A stretch of DNA of 64,000 bases from Topomyia yanbarensis (GCF_030247195.1 NC_080671.1:63757089-63821088), one strand, 5' to 3'; counted from the first letter of the stretch, positions 45,722-58,200 are shown. A program made the numbers and translations. Notes: generated by a model from the letters alone, not told the origin.

Positions 45722-47100
45722 TGTGCAGATCAAGTCAAATACGTTGGAGTCATGTTGGATTCCAAACTGAATTGGTCTGCTCACATTGAGTTCAGAGTCA
45801 AGAACTGGCCTTCGGGCAGTGCAGACGAACTTTTGGAAAGACCTGGGGTCTCAAACCTAAATACATCTATTGGATTTACACGACAATTGTACGTCCAATA
45901 CTGTCATACGGATGCCTTGTGTGGTGGCAGAGGGGAGAGGTGGTGACAGTCCAGTCAAAGCTAAACCATTTGCAAAGAATGGCGCTTATGGCGTTGACTG
46001 GTGCTTTCACCACAACTCCGACAGCTGCTATTGAGGCACTTCTAAATATCAAACCATTACACATACACCTCAAACAAGAAGCACTGTCATGTGCATACAG
46101 ACTGCAGGTTACTGGGCTTTAGAATGGTAATCATGTTGATCTTGCTACCAGTCATACACGATTGTGGTCAAAAATGGTTACATGGGGTGAAGGTATTTTT
46201 GCTCCCAGCGATATTACACTCACATGTAGTTTTCCTTACAGGACATTCCATGTGAAGATTCCCTCTCGAGAGGAGTGGTTGTCTGGCTTTATGGAAAGAC
46301 AACAACAAACGCAAGTGGTCTGTTACACTGACGGTTCTCTGATGGAGGGACGTGCTGGTGTCTACTATCATGAAATGAGATTGGAACAATCTCACTCACT
46401 AGGTAGATATTCCAAGCAGAAATCTTTGCGATTATGTGCGGGGTGCAATCGGCCCTTCAACTGAGTTTGTCCGGCAGAGTTATAAACTTCTGCTCCGATA
46501 GTCAGGCTGCAATCAAGGCCCTTAGCTCAGACAAATCCCGGTCCAAGCTAGTCATCGCGTGCCGAACCCAAATTGAAGAACTAAGCATTGTCAATACTAT
46601 CTACCTTGTCTGAGTGCCGGACATTGCGGTATTACTGGAAATGATGGGCTGACGAAATGGCCAGGGCAGGCTCAGCGATTGACTTCGTTGGTCCTGAGCC
46701 CGCGCTGCCAATTTCGGCAAGTTGGATAAGGGAAAAAATACGGTCCTGGGCTTCGCCCGAGCACCGCATTTATTGGAAAAATCTACAAACGTGTCGCCAA
46801 ACAAAAGCGTTTCTAGAACAACCATGCCCAGTGGTTTCGAAAAATCTCCTATATTTTTCGAAACTCCTCTGCGGCATGCTGACCAGGGCTTTAACCGGCC
46901 ACTGCAAACTCAATTATCCCATGGCAACTATTCAGCGCGCTGAGTCTTTTTCATGTGATCTCATATCATCTGATAAGCAACTGTCCAGCGATAGCGCAAT
47001 TGCGATTTCGAGTCTTCAGCCGTCCTTATATAGACGAAACCATGTTTGGACGACTGAAACTAAGAGGCATACTAAAGTTTCTTATCCAATGTGGTAAAGA
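45722..47100 (+). pseudogene. LINE ORF2 remnant: RT end, RNase H, C-terminus
   Basis: In shifting frames the plus strand gives VGVMLDSKLNWSAHIEFRVK (end of the reverse transcriptase), SYGCLVWWQRGEVVTVQSK, LQRMALMALTGAFTTTPTAA and ALLNIKPLHIHLKQEALSC. It continues with VCYTDGSLMEGRAGVYYHEM (start of RNase H, with the catalytic D in YTDGS), FCSDSQAAIKALSSDKS and a broken VPGHCG-like motif, then RAGSAIDFVGPEPALPIS and ATIQRAESFSCDL near the C-terminus, where the second Cys of the zinc motif is lost. Several frameshifts and stops are visible, so it is inactive. In an intact element these domains perform reverse transcription and RNA removal. Confidence 0.82.
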
Positions 47101-47327
47101 GCTTTAGGCTTATTCGCAGGCAAGTTGAACTACTTGTGAGTTTAACTTTCCTGTTGTTTATTTTTGTTTTGTGCTGTTATTTTTCCCATCCTTCCAATTC
47201 TACTTCCCCACACCTCCTTGTTCTTTCCTTCCGCTCAGGAAATGATGAAAACACACGGCAAGGCACAAATCCCTGACTACATACGGGGAACGTGCCATTT
47301 AAGCCAATATATTCTGATTCCTTATTG
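45722..47327 (+). mobile_element. 5'-truncated RNase H-bearing LINE inside a SINE
   Basis: About 1.6 kb beginning abruptly in the reverse transcriptase and ending with the 3' UTR shared with 3065-3293 and about 7040-7345. It is bracketed by a 40-bp near-duplication of SINE sequence (45682-45721 and 47328-47367, two mismatches), the expected result of LINE integration with a long staggered cut. It is the same family as the minus-strand LINE at 7040-10085. Confidence 0.85.
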
Positions 47328-47465
47328 AAGTAGCTCACCTGGGTTCGATTCCCAACCCCGCACATAGGGTTAAAGATTTTTTCTAAAGAGATTTTTCTAA
47401 CCCAAAAAGGGCGAATCACCATAAGGTTTAAACCTCTAAAATCGATATAAGAAAATATTTTGTGC
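47328..47465 (+). mobile_element. Feilai-type SINE, 3' half (split by a LINE)
   Basis: It starts with the duplicated AAGTAGCTCACCTGGGTTCG, continues with CCCCGCACATAGGGTT, the SINE body (AGAGATTTTTCTAACCC) and the 3' end (CACCATAAGGTTTAAACC, CTCTAAAATCGATATAAG). The A box is missing because it lies on the other side of the LINE. Confidence 0.8.
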
Positions 47466-47489
47466 AACTGCCCATTAACTAAAAATTGT

Positions 47490-47950
47490 TTCTCATTTCC
47501 CACTATTTCCTGAGTTTTCTTGACGTTCTGGTTAGGCGCAACTCTGGGGAGTTTAGAAGGGTTTTATCCATGGGTACAATTTACACGTTGATGGAGCCAT
47601 TTTCCGGTAGTGACAGATAAAAAACTGATCAAAACACTACAGAACAACTGTGTTTCCTAAAAAAAGTTAATAAATTATTTTGCAAACATTCCTTGACGTC
47701 TTTATTGGCAGGGCCAGTTATTACGAACCTTCCATATTTCAGGCCACATGTGCGTATCGCCAGCCAAACTAAGTAATTTTCAGAAACTTGACATCTTTTG
47801 CTGAAACTTACTTTGAATCTTTCCTTTTCCGGTAGGCCTATATAGCTCTTGACCTGGGAGTTTCTTGAAATCCGCCTTGTCGTATGTATCATCGTCCATT
47901 ATCTCGCAAGCAAACTTGGTTAACAATGTTGTGTACAACTTACGTGAATT
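47490..47950 (-). pseudogene. Tc1/mariner-type transposase remnant
   Basis: Minus-strand reading gives FACEIMDDDTYDKADFKKLP (first catalytic Asp region, M-D-D-x-T-Y), LPGQELYRPTGKG, SENYLVWLAIRTCG, DVKECLQNNLLTFFRK, a damaged second catalytic region (ICHYRK where S-C-H-Y is expected) and NSPELR near the third catalytic site. The order and motifs match the ITm (Tc1/mariner) transposases of insects, and the spacing would suit a D37E-like member, although that subfamily call is an inference. Frameshifts and stops are frequent and the second Asp is lost. No terminal inverted repeats were found around it. Confidence 0.7.
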
Positions 47951-48046
47951 GCTTTAGTTGTGGTGTTTTGCTTGTTATCTAGGTTAAATAGGTGTCACTG
48001 TAACCCTACATGTTGAGGGACATTTGTACCGTTTTGCGTCTTGAGA

Positions 48047-48100
48047 AAGTTGTGACATTTTGTTACATGGGGGGAGGGGGAGTCAATTTTCTAATGGGCG
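48047..48100 (+). mobile_element. Harbinger-like MITE fragment
   Basis: GTTGTGACATTTTGTTACAT, GGGGGGAGGGGG and AGTCAATTTT match MITE copy B at 32073-32113. The terminal inverted repeat is missing on this piece. Confidence 0.75.
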
Positions 48101-48304
48101 CTCAGGAAAACCTGACAGTCATCTCTCCGTCGGTAGTGTAGTTACCGTACGCGTTACGGATAACAGCATATACGTCAGTATAACTGTCATCCCTTAGAAA
48201 AGGATTTAGGTACATCTAACTTATCTATGTACTTAGCTGCGTTTAGTAAAACTACTTTGAGACTTATTCCCGCTGCTAATTTATCACACCAAGAGTGAAC
48301 CGCC

Positions 48305-48378
48305 ACACATTCATAAATTACGTAACGTAAAAGTTGCCGAAAATTGACTACTCCTCCCACAATGTAACAAATTGTCAC
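48305..48378 (-). mobile_element. Harbinger-like MITE terminal fragment
   Basis: CATTCATAAATTACGTAACG followed by ACTACTCCTCCC and TGTAACAAATTGTCAC is the reverse complement of the right end of copy B. The first bases of the inverted repeat (GGGAC) are lost, and the rest of the element is absent. The orientation is opposite to the piece at 48047. Confidence 0.75.
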
Positions 48379-48409
48379 CTTGTATGTACAAAAATCTCTA
48401 GAAAACCTG

Positions 48410-48569
48410 TTTTTTTTTATTTCGATTATAGACCTTAAGGTCATTCGCCTCTTCGGGATAGAAAAATCTCTTATGAAAAATTTCTACCCCTATGTGCGGG
48501 GTCGGGACTCGAACCAAGGTGCGCTGCGTACAAGGCAATCGATTTACCGACTACGCTACGCCCACCCCT
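48410..48569 (-). mobile_element. Feilai-type SINE, full copy
   Basis: In reverse complement it reads GGGGTGGGCGTAGCGTAG (A-box region), GGTTCGAGTCCCGACCCC (B box), CGCACATAGGGGTAGAAA, AGGCGAATGACCTTAAGG and an A-rich tail. It is flanked by AAAACCTG (48402-48409) and AAAATCTG (48570-48577), a probable duplication with one mismatch. It is a tRNA-derived SINE transcribed by RNA polymerase III through the A and B boxes. Confidence 0.88.
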
Positions 48570-48577
48570 AAAATCTG

Positions 48578-51440
48578 TTTTAATCGATCTAGTGCACAAT
48601 GTACAGCAATGATGTCTTCTGGGATGTTTTGTGATGGTCCAGGACCTTTATTTTGACAATATAGTTATAATGATTAATCCCCCTTGATGTGAGATATTTG
48701 CTATAATTTCTTTCAAAGTATGACAAATGAGATAAAGTATTCAGAAGTGTCAAACAACTTGTTTCGCAAACAGTTTTACTGAAGACGTATCATTAAGATA
48801 CATATCTTTCCAGAAGAGAGCATCGGTCAATCTCTTGCGACTTAGAAATTATTGAGTAATTTTTGGTAAAATTAGCAAACGTTATGCAATATAGTCTAGG
48901 GAGCAAACGTGAAACTTTTCGTGAAACATTCATATCATGTGAGAACGAAAACACATTAAGGATATTCATTACAATACATAAGAAGAGAGTCAATTACGGT
49001 TTTAAACAGAACATTTTATTTTAAAATTTTTCCCTTTTACTCATCATACCGAAAGGAAACATAAGAAATGATTTTAAAACCATGGCGGACAATGACAGCC
49101 AACTGAAGCTAATGCTAATAGCATTAGTACTGCAGAAACGAGCTGTCAATCTATGCACAGCAATAGAACTATATTTCTCCTTTTCTGGCATAATACCAGC
49201 ATAATATCAAGCTTCACGGCTCTTCAAGACAGCATTATATGTGGATCTAAAGCAAATATTAGCTACGTTGTAATGTTTATGGGTTACTTGGGTGGTACTG
49301 ACAGTAGGATGCGAGATGCCAGAAACCTGCTTGCAGTATATCAAATGGAACCTGTCAGTGTAAAAGCAGGTAGCCGGTGCAGATCCGCTCGGCTTTCACT
49401 CTGACATCATCCCTTTGGTTTGCAGCAAGCAGGTTTTTCGCATTCTAATGTCAGCCCTAGCCCCAGCTTAGTTTCTCGCCGCCACTCTGTAAGCACCCAT
49501 AGGCTTCATTTAATTTGCTGAATACAAGTTTGTCACATGTCGCATCCAAATGTCAATACAAGCCCCAGCCAGGGTTGCTCATTCACAAATTTTTCTTTAA
49601 TGTCATAGATTTATTTAACAATTAGGTAATCCATGAGACGTGTTGGATCAGCTGATTATTTCTTGATTGTTTCTTCTGACGTTACTCCGCTTTGCTGGGC
49701 ACAACGTCCGACAAAACCGTTGATTCGATCCAACATCAAACGAATCGGAACTAATGAAAGATTTTTGTGTTTGCAGGAGTAAAGCAAAACAAACTTGTTA
49801 CACTGAGTTGTCAAACAAACGTCTAATAGATAGCCTGATTTTTGGTCACAGCTTCTTTTTTTCAGAAGACAGATTTTTAACATTTTCATGAAAATTTCAC
49901 CGATTTCCACAGATTTTTGGAAATATTTCAATTTTTATAGATTTTCGGAAATTTTAGTAGAACACTCCGTAGTTTTGACTGGTTTCTGATGAAATTTCAT
50001 CGCAAATGAAACTACTGATTCCGAGTCTGATTTTTTTGGTTTTTCGCAGCCAAATATTAGCATCAGCACCAACTCAGTATATCACTATCTCGAATGATAA
50101 ATAATTATATAAAATGATTCTGTTTGTCATTGTGTTGGTACAGAATACGAAGAATTTTCAACTCCCAGTACAGGTTTAATTGTGGCAGCACTGGTGAGTA
50201 GTCAGAACGATTGTCATGGTTTACAGACCTTGGTGACATTTGGTAAAAATTGAAATGCGACGTTAAATCCTTGAAAAGATACTCATGAGAATTTATACAA
50301 AGCAGCTTCCAATATTAAAGATTGAAAATAATTATAAACTAATTTCCTCCACTTGTATACTGCCTGTGATCGCATATCAGTCCCATAAAGATAGGAACTC
50401 CCATAGAAAACGGGACAACTATGCGATCATGGGTAGTATAAGGACCAAAAAAATTATATCAAATCCTGGAAAAGGAAAATGGCTGGCTAACAAAATGCTG
50501 TTTGTGTTTAAATTTAATGTCCTTGCTTGATTTAATGTTCTCAAAAGAAAGGACACACAATAACCATTGGGAAGATATCCATTGAAAATCTTTCTTGGGC
50601 AGTGCGCTAAGAATTAACTGTGCAGTCAAAAGTTTCGATATTTAAACGTAAATGTATGCTTACATACTTCAACATTAAAACTTTCGTTTTTCGATGGAAA
50701 AAGAGTCAATGTTTGAAAGATGGGTTAATTATTGCATGACAATTTTTATTTGGTAGAACATATTCTGACCACTTGTCGGATTATCGGGGATGAATTTACT
50801 AGATATTTTATACCAGTAACGTAATATAATTTTGCACTAATGTGTTGATTAACAATGTATTTTGCAGGGCTTCGACACCACGTACCGCTAGTGATTTTAA
50901 AAGGAATTGTGAGAAGTTTTGATTTTGAGTGGCCCTTCTCTTCTCTGCCTAAACTCAACCGTTTTCCCGTTAACAACCAATCACCATTTGAAAACACTTT
51001 ATTTAAAAAAAATGTCAAATTACTTTGAAAATACACGAGATAAGTTAAGATAAGTAATATTGAAAGCTGAAATAATTTATAGCTTTTTACTGAACATCTC
51101 GAACTTGTAAGAATGATATTTCAAAAGTTATATCGTTGAATTGGCTTTAAAGGCATCATTCACAAACAACCAGCCACAATTTTGAAGATATTAAATATAA
51201 AGACTTGGTGTCTTCAGAAAAGTTGTTGGTAAAGGCTTGCTCTACGACTTTGCAGACGTAATTTTGATATATGCGCTTGCAAGAAAGTTAATAAATATAT
51301 CTCACTTTTAGGGAGAATAATCATTAAAACAACAACACCATATGAAAGGGTTTATAGTTCCAAAAAAATCTTCCAAAGACGTCATTGATCCAAATTTAAC
51401 GATTTAGGCGCAATTAATAGGACGCACGATCTTGGCGAAA
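48578..51440. other. AT-rich DNA with a short inverted repeat
   Basis: No gene was recognised. At 49292-49345 and 49406-49455 two stretches of about 50 bp are imperfect reverse complements (GAAACCTGCTTGCAGTATATC against GCAGCAAGCAGGTTTTTCGC). A related phrase, CATCCAAATGTCAATACAAG then CCCCAGCC, follows near 49543. This could be a decayed MITE. Open frames are under 100 codons. Confidence 0.35.
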
Positions 51441-51444
51441 AAAA

Positions 51445-51618
51445 TGGTGCAATTGTGCCATTCTCATTCATCCAATAGCTGATGATTATGTTGAATATAA
51501 TTGTACTGCATCGATTTTGTTGGCTATTATCGGCAATTTTAAGAGTAAAAAAAACGAAAGCAATGAAATTGAAAGACGGATAGGTATTCTAAAGCGAATC
51601 AGTTATAAACTTAAAACA
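51445..51618. repeat. dispersed motif plus repeat Y, copy 3 (inverted)
   Basis: GGTGCAATTGTGCCATTCTC at 51447 matches GGTGCAATTGTGCCTTTCTC at 61840. At 51511-51618 the reverse complement of repeat Y follows, starting ATCGATTTTGTTGGC and including GAATAGGTATTCTAAAGCGAAT-like text. The copies are diverged. Confidence 0.55.
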
Positions 51619-53053
51619 GATAATATACAATATAATTGTGGAAATGTCTATTGACACATTCCGCGGGCTTGTACACCAGAAGGACGTTTTTGTTTTGTCT
51701 TATTTTATAAATATATTTTCTCGATTCGAAACCATTTAAAAGTTATGTATTCCAATTATTGACATTTCGACAAATAGTTGAAAAATGGTGTTAGTGACTT
51801 CTAAAAAAGTTCTATTTCATGAAACTATTATCGAAATTTTTAACTGTTTAAAGGAATTTGTTCGTTATTAAGTGTAGAATAATTAAACTAGAAAAAATTT
51901 CACCACTATTTGACCACTAATATTTTTTAAACTAGTGGAAGTTTTGATTGTTTCTGTGTTGTAACGTCACCAAAAATTCCTATTTTTAATGTTATCAAAA
52001 ATTACAATATTGTTCAAATTTATGTTCCAGATTCTTATTTTATTCAAAAACACTTTTCTAAAAAGCCTCCAACTTCTTTTATTGGATGTGCGGAACTAAA
52101 GTTACAACAGTCTATACTTTGCATTGAAACGACACGTAATTCAATTTTTATCAAATGTCGTGTGAATTTTTACTTCGTATGGTTTATTGAAACACTTTCA
52201 AATTGTTTTGTAATCAGGAAATTTTACTATTATATTATATTAAAATTTATAAATTCAAATATTTATATACCATCGATATAGTCTTTCGAGAAGCTACAAC
52301 GATTTGACAAACTTTGGTTCTACAAATCTGTTATAACTTTTTCAAAAAAACTCCTTGATCAAACCTAATTACCAATTCAAAAAATAAAAAAATTTTAATA
52401 AAAGATTCGATCTTCAAAACTAATGCACTGGAGGAGGTATTTTTAATAAACAATGTCATATGGTACGTTCCGATGCAATCGCACTAACAGCAACGTAGTT
52501 CAACACATGCGTTGGAAGGTTGTGAAGGAATTTCCGAACTTTAATTTCAGGTTAGTATGTAAGCTTGAATAATAATTCGTTCCCTGAATATTTCTTTCCT
52601 CCCAGCAATCAACCAAAGCGCACTTCGCTATCGTCGACGAGACGCCTGTTATAAAGTTGTCCGCAACCTCCGTTGTAGCTGCACGTGCTGTCAGTCAGTC
52701 ACCAACCAATTCTTTCGTTGCAAGCCTAAATACATAATCGAGGCAGCTATATTATCGAATTGCCTGCGTTATTAAATCCGACGTAGATAGGATGTCCTGG
52801 TTTGCCCATGACATGAGCTGGTTTTTAAGAGACTGTGTCCTGGTGTCCTGGAATTTCAAGGGAAATGATTGATTTGTTCTGGTTTGTCTAATCCAAGTCA
52901 AAACAACTCTGGACGCTATCGATGTTGATGGAATGATAATTACCTGAGTTTCTTCTTGGTTTAAATCATTATTCAATTCTGGACCCAGCGAATTTCCTCT
53001 ACAACTTTTAAAAAATTACATCCACGTTTTGGTGACTCGACAGTGGCATATTT
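51619..53053. other. AT-rich DNA, no gene recognised
   Basis: Near 52590-52740 the composition is more balanced and GTCAGTCAGTCACC resembles an initiator-rich promoter segment, but no linked open frame supports a gene. The rest is AT-rich. Confidence 0.3.
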
Positions 53054-53586
53054 CCATCTTAAGGCTCAAGTTACTTTCTTTGAGCATGTGTAAGAATTGA
53101 ACGCTTGGTAGTATACGTAAGAAAAATTGTGTACAGCTTTGCCGCAGATTTATCCTATGAAGCATTCATTAAATTCTAAAAGAAGAAAATCAGTCGATTT
53201 ATTAGACTATCAGAATTTAAATTATGAAAAATAGTTGACGGAAAAACATTTGACCATGCGGAATGGTGCTTTTGTAAAAGTGGCTGTGGTTTTTTCACTA
53301 CGCAATTGTGTTGCGTGCCCCGGGACATGACGTGGTGGTATGACGAATAATCACTGTTACTTTTTCAAAAGCACCATTCCACCCGGTCAATTATTTTTCC
53401 ACCAACTATTTTTCATAATTTGGATGCTGATAGTCTAAATCGACTGATTTTCTTCTTTTAGAGTTTAATAAATTCTTTATGTGGATAAACCGGTGACAAA
53501 GTTGAACGCATTTTTTCCAACGCACACTATCAAGCATTCAAATGGTTTAGACGCTCACCGAAAGTTCTTTGAACCTTAAGATGGAT
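53054..53586. repeat. 533-bp imperfect palindrome
   Basis: Left arm 53054-53285 and right arm 53356-53586 are imperfect reverse complements. Landmarks are CCATCTTAAGG/CCTTAAGATGG at the tips, AGAAGAAAATCAGTCGATTT/AAATCGACTGATTTTCTTCT, and GGAATGGTGCTTTTG/CAAAAGCACCATTCC near the centre. The loop is about 70 bp and contains CGCAATTGTGTTGCG. No clear target-site duplication is seen. It is probably an old foldback element. Confidence 0.8.
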
Positions 53587-54001
53587 TGCTAGAAATCCAC
53601 GATCATGCTTTCAGCCCATAAAAGGGAAGAGAGACGTCAATAAATATCGAATAACTTAATTGAGAGCTGTCTCGAAGTTTTTCGAGCTAGTGATGATCAA
53701 AATGGCTTTAGACCTGAATGTTTGACAGCAACTTACCTTCTGTTTCAAACATCCTATAATATGCTACTCCATTGTGCAATTATATTCAAAATGTTTCATT
53801 TCTCGTTAGATTTTCGTTGACGATGTATGATAAATTTCAAAAATGGTTTTTTTTTTGCAATTCAAATTTTTAACATAATTTTTTTTGTGAAAAATGACAC
53901 ATGACAAAATGACAAATGACTTAGGTGAAAGATTTTTGGATGGATCTTAGTGGAATTTCTCAATAATTTTATAATTTTATAATCGCTCAATTAAATTTAT
54001 T
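53587..54001. other. AT-rich spacer
   Basis: No gene or repeat was recognised. Confidence 0.3.
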
Positions 54002-54009
54002 TTATCCTT

Positions 54010-54176
54010 GGGAGTGGGCGTAGCGTATTGGTAAATCGATTGCCTTGTACGCAGCGCACCTGGGTTCGAGTCCCGACCCCGCACATAGGGTTAGAAATTT
54101 TTCCTAAGAGATTTTTCTAACCCGAAGAGGCGAAGGACCTTAAGGTTAAAACCTCTATAATTGAAATAAAAAAAAA
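54010..54176 (+). mobile_element. Feilai-type SINE, full copy
   Basis: tRNA-like head with an A-box region GGGCGTAGCGTATTGGTAAA and B box GGTTCGAGTCCCGACCCC, then CGCACATAGGGTTAGAAA, a body with a small hairpin (GGTTAGAAA...TTTCTAACCC), AAGGACCTTAAGGTTAAAAC and an A-rich tail. A perfect 8-bp duplication TTATCCTT lies at 54002-54009 and 54177-54184. Confidence 0.92.
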
Positions 54177-54184
54177 TTATCCTT

Positions 54185-55064
54185 TTATTAACATAATTTA
54201 TTTTTTACTTAGTTCGTTTTATTTAATTCGTTCATTTAGTCCGTTTCACTTGTTTTATTCATTTAATTAATTTTATTCATGTTATTTATTTTATTAATTC
54301 TATTAATTTTATTCATGCTTTTAATTTTATTAAATTTATTAATATTTTCCAGCTCATACATTGAATTCTGTTTTTTTTTTATTTTACCAGTTTCATCGTT
54401 ACTATTATGCTTAGGTCATTGTGCAAATGTTATAAAATAATTCATCTGAACATTCCAACTAGACAATATTTCAGATATTTTAGTTCGATTTTCTATGTGT
54501 TGAAATCCCCTCACTACGCCCTATTCCTCAACTACCTACGCCCATGAAATTGAGATAAGGCTTTTGAATAATTCATGCAAAAGTACCAATGTGGTAAATT
54601 TAAAATATATGATGTTATGTTGGTTTATTTTCGGCATTTAATTCGATCTATCGAACTTTGAACAGCTATAACTTCGTTTAATGACATTCCAACACCATAC
54701 ACCCTTCGGCAAAGTTTTTCAGTATATCCTGAACTACATAATCTATCTAGTATATCCTGAGATAATTTTGCCCCACCCTAATCGAGATATAGAACGATAT
54801 TTAAGAAATTTTCTTAAAGCCAGTTCTTTTCAACTTTTTTTTATTGTAAACTTCAGAGACTACCTTCAATAGAATGTGAATTATATGGTTTATACAAAGC
54901 AGTTGAGATTTATCAATTACAGTAACATCAGAAAAACTTATTTTGAAGGTTTTCTTTCACATATAGTCTAATATATTTCGATATTCTGAAAACACAGAGT
55001 ATTCATGTCTTCAACAAAATTAGTTATGGAATGTCCTACGCAAAGATTGTTGTTCAATTTGATT
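54185..55064. other. AT-rich spacer, no gene recognised
   Basis: TTAATTTTATTAA-like low-complexity sequence fills 54185-54350. The remainder shows nothing recognisable. Confidence 0.35.
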
Positions 55065-55205
55065 ATAGAAACTTTAACCTTAGGGCCCTCTCGCTATTTT
55101 TTCAGGCTAGAAAAATTTCTAACATTCTACGGAGGTTAGAAATCGAACCCAGCTGAGCTGCGTTCAAGACACTCGACTAACCAACTACACTATGCCAGCT
55201 TCATT
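55065..55205 (-). mobile_element. tRNA-derived SINE, diverged subfamily
   Basis: In reverse complement: GCTGGCATAGTGTAGTTGGT (A-box region), GCTGGGTTCGATTTC (B box), then a body with TTAGAAATTTTTCTAGCCTG and a 3' end AGGGCCCTAAGGTTAAAG then TTTCTATAATCAA. The layout matches the Feilai-type SINEs in this window, but the head differs (GAACGCAGCTCAGCTGGG instead of the usual text), suggesting a separate subfamily. Confidence 0.75.
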
Positions 55206-58200
55206 CAATAAATTTGATTAAAGTTGTATTTTTTAAAACTTTGCTGAAGACATGAAATCTCGAACAAAATTTATTTGAAGAGTAATTTGTTTTATAATTT
55301 CTTGGCCCTCAAAATTATTTATTTAGATGTTGTAATAATCTTCAAAGATACTAAACATCCAAAGTTGACAATTTCGAAATAATGTGATCGTGACCGTAAA
55401 AAATGTTTTCGAACAGTAATTTTACTTTTCTTCACTATTAAAGCTTACAACTCCAGAACGAGTCCTCGCACACTAAAATTTATTACTCCATTCAATTTAA
55501 CACTCAAGTGTACATCATTAATAGTCACTTACTTAGAATATATTTCAAAATATTTCAAGTAAGTGGAATTATTTGCAACCCTACTTTTAGAGGTTTTTTA
55601 TATACTTGATAATACAAAAAATTAAATGCCCATAAAAACCGATCCTGATCCGCTTAAAACAAGCGGAAAACGTCATTTTGCATCTTGTTCCTTCTACTTT
55701 CTAAAATATTATTGTCGTTGTTAATCACACTAAGTTTTTGTCACAACTCTATACATTCTCAAAAAAAAATACATTTTTAGCAAATATCGGTGAGCAAGTT
55801 TATGTTTATAAACACCAACTGCACTTTCCATTCGAATTATTGTCTCTAAATCCATATTTCGGAGAATCGCTTCAAAAACGAGCTCAAAATTATTTGATAA
55901 CTATGGAACCTTTGCTAAGAGTTACAAGATGCAATTCCCACAATTTTCATAAAGTCCCCATGATGCTTAAAACAATAGGTTCTTAATGTAGCGGTCAGAC
56001 AATATACTTCCAAAGTTATTATTGTGCAATATTTAATTAAATTAGTCAGCATCATTTTTTTTAAATCCAACTAATTTTGGTTTTTGGGGGGGAGGTTAAA
56101 TCCCTCCCCCTGGCTACGCCACTGTATACAACCCATTAAAGCACAAGAGTTCCATATTGAAAAACATCATAGCCAAAAAATACGCTGTTCAAGATTTACA
56201 TTTTTATTGAGCTTTACGGATGGTACTTTTTGTTCTTTCTTGAAATTTTCTAAATAAAGGTTACTTGTAACGCACAAATCGAAGGTGATTCACAATAAAA
56301 TACAATAGGTACAATAAAATTTTTTAACAACAATGCATATGGGACTCTTTTTCTTTAATGGGCAGGATAGTAGGTTAATGAAGCAAAGTATTAAAAAAAC
56401 TGTAACCTCAGAACCGATATTATATGCGTACGTTAGACATTCTATAAATATGTCACAAGCACGACCCTATCCTGAACTATCCTAAGCGAAACGGATAACT
56501 AACAGTATCAATTCCAATACTCCAGAAACAGACTTTCCGTAATCTCTAAGCAAACCTAACAATGGTAAAAATTTACATGTATAATTCATTTAAAGCCATC
56601 AAACCGGATATCATTTATCACCCAGTTGTGCCATCTAAGGGCAATGAATATCAATAATTCAATGGTTACGAAAGTCATCATCGTTGCCGTACGCATCCGA
56701 AACTGCACTAGAGCCGCATACGAGTTATGTACTAACGAGCCTAACGCAACGATTCCCGTATACGCCTATCCTGTAACACTATGCTGCAGTTCATATTTAG
56801 AAAACAATAATTACACATTTCACTGGAGTGGAAAATCACTTGTCATATCTTTCACAACAACTTAATTGCTTTGAATATTCATTAATCCGTTTTATCTGGT
56901 GTGCACTCTCCCCCCTCCCCACTACAGAGTGGCTGCGTCGGTGACAGATGTGTGCCCCCCTCACTGCCAACCCGGTCCGAGCAACCTACGGGACCATTTG
57001 GCCGACGCCGGCTGACAACTCATGCGCCAGTTGGGTCTATCTGTCGCTCCAATGCTACAGCTTTCTTTATGATCATGCCCCAGCCGGGTGTGATGAGGCA
57101 AAAGCCATTGTGGCCTCTTGCTGATATGAATTCAATTTTCGAGTGCTCATGCAGACAAACTTACGCCCCACTGGAGAGAAGATACTTTTGCTCTTTCCGG
57201 CGGTGTGGAAGGATTTCCTCTATGGTTAGGAAACTGATGTTCAGCTGTTTGGGAAGTTCCAAGGGTTGATCAGGAGGACACAGTGCGCACTTTTCGGTGA
57301 CCCTTCAAGGATCATCCTAAAAGCTGCCTGCATTATTTGCAAGTCACACTATAAAACAATTGTAAGTATCCATGCTGTAAGACAATAGAACACCCCTAAC
57401 CGGATTACGCATAGTGACGGCAGCGCGGCACAGCGGTGGGCCTGAAAGGCTTCCTCATTTGGGGGATGACTCACTCCTCGACTCTGCCCAGTTTTTGATT
57501 ACGTCTCGGATGTGCAAAGCTCTTGTGTGTAATCTTGACACATGTGAAATTTACAGTCTACGCCTGGTGTAATTCCCATAATCTTAAATCATATGCATTT
57601 TCATCTGGTTTAACTGCAATAGGCGTGAGTGAGATGCAGAACGAGTGTGCGATAGGGCAGGACATTTGAATTGTGTACCAACTCGAGGGTTTCGGAGCTT
57701 CGTTGAGATGCATGAAATACTAGTTGCAGTTGATAGCAAAGCTGGTACCATGTAGAACATGTCACGGGCATTTGCAGCATGGCTGTGAGGTGCTGTAAAT
57801 GCGAGGGAAACTGAGCGACAACAAGGACTGCAGCACTTTGTCCCGTGAAGCGAATCTGCTTCATAACTTCTGCGTTTGTCACTGAGACAAGCAGCCGAAC
57901 AAATGTTCGTTTAACTATTATTGTAGAAATGACAAGGAAAACGTTACGGGAAGATGGCAAATGTGTCAAATAACGACTTCTGTCAGTCGATGGGGTCTGT
58001 GAATGACCGAAATAACAACTGCAACACCTCTCAACGTTGGGACATTAGTCTAAAGCTGTCGTTGAGTGATTTTGTGCTAGTAATTAACATGTTTACGACA
58101 TTCATTATAGTTATACCAGCAGTGACATCAATGAACGTGTTATAAAGTTTATGGTTCTAATCTACATTTGATAATATGGAGGCCTGGGTTTTATGTCACA

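Noticed and set aside
57954..58145. 63-codon frame with N-glycosylation-like sites and one hydrophobic stretch, suggestive of a receptor N-terminus
   Set aside because: It ends at a stop just after the hydrophobic segment, has no clear splice donor, overlaps an opposite-strand frame and matches no family I can name.
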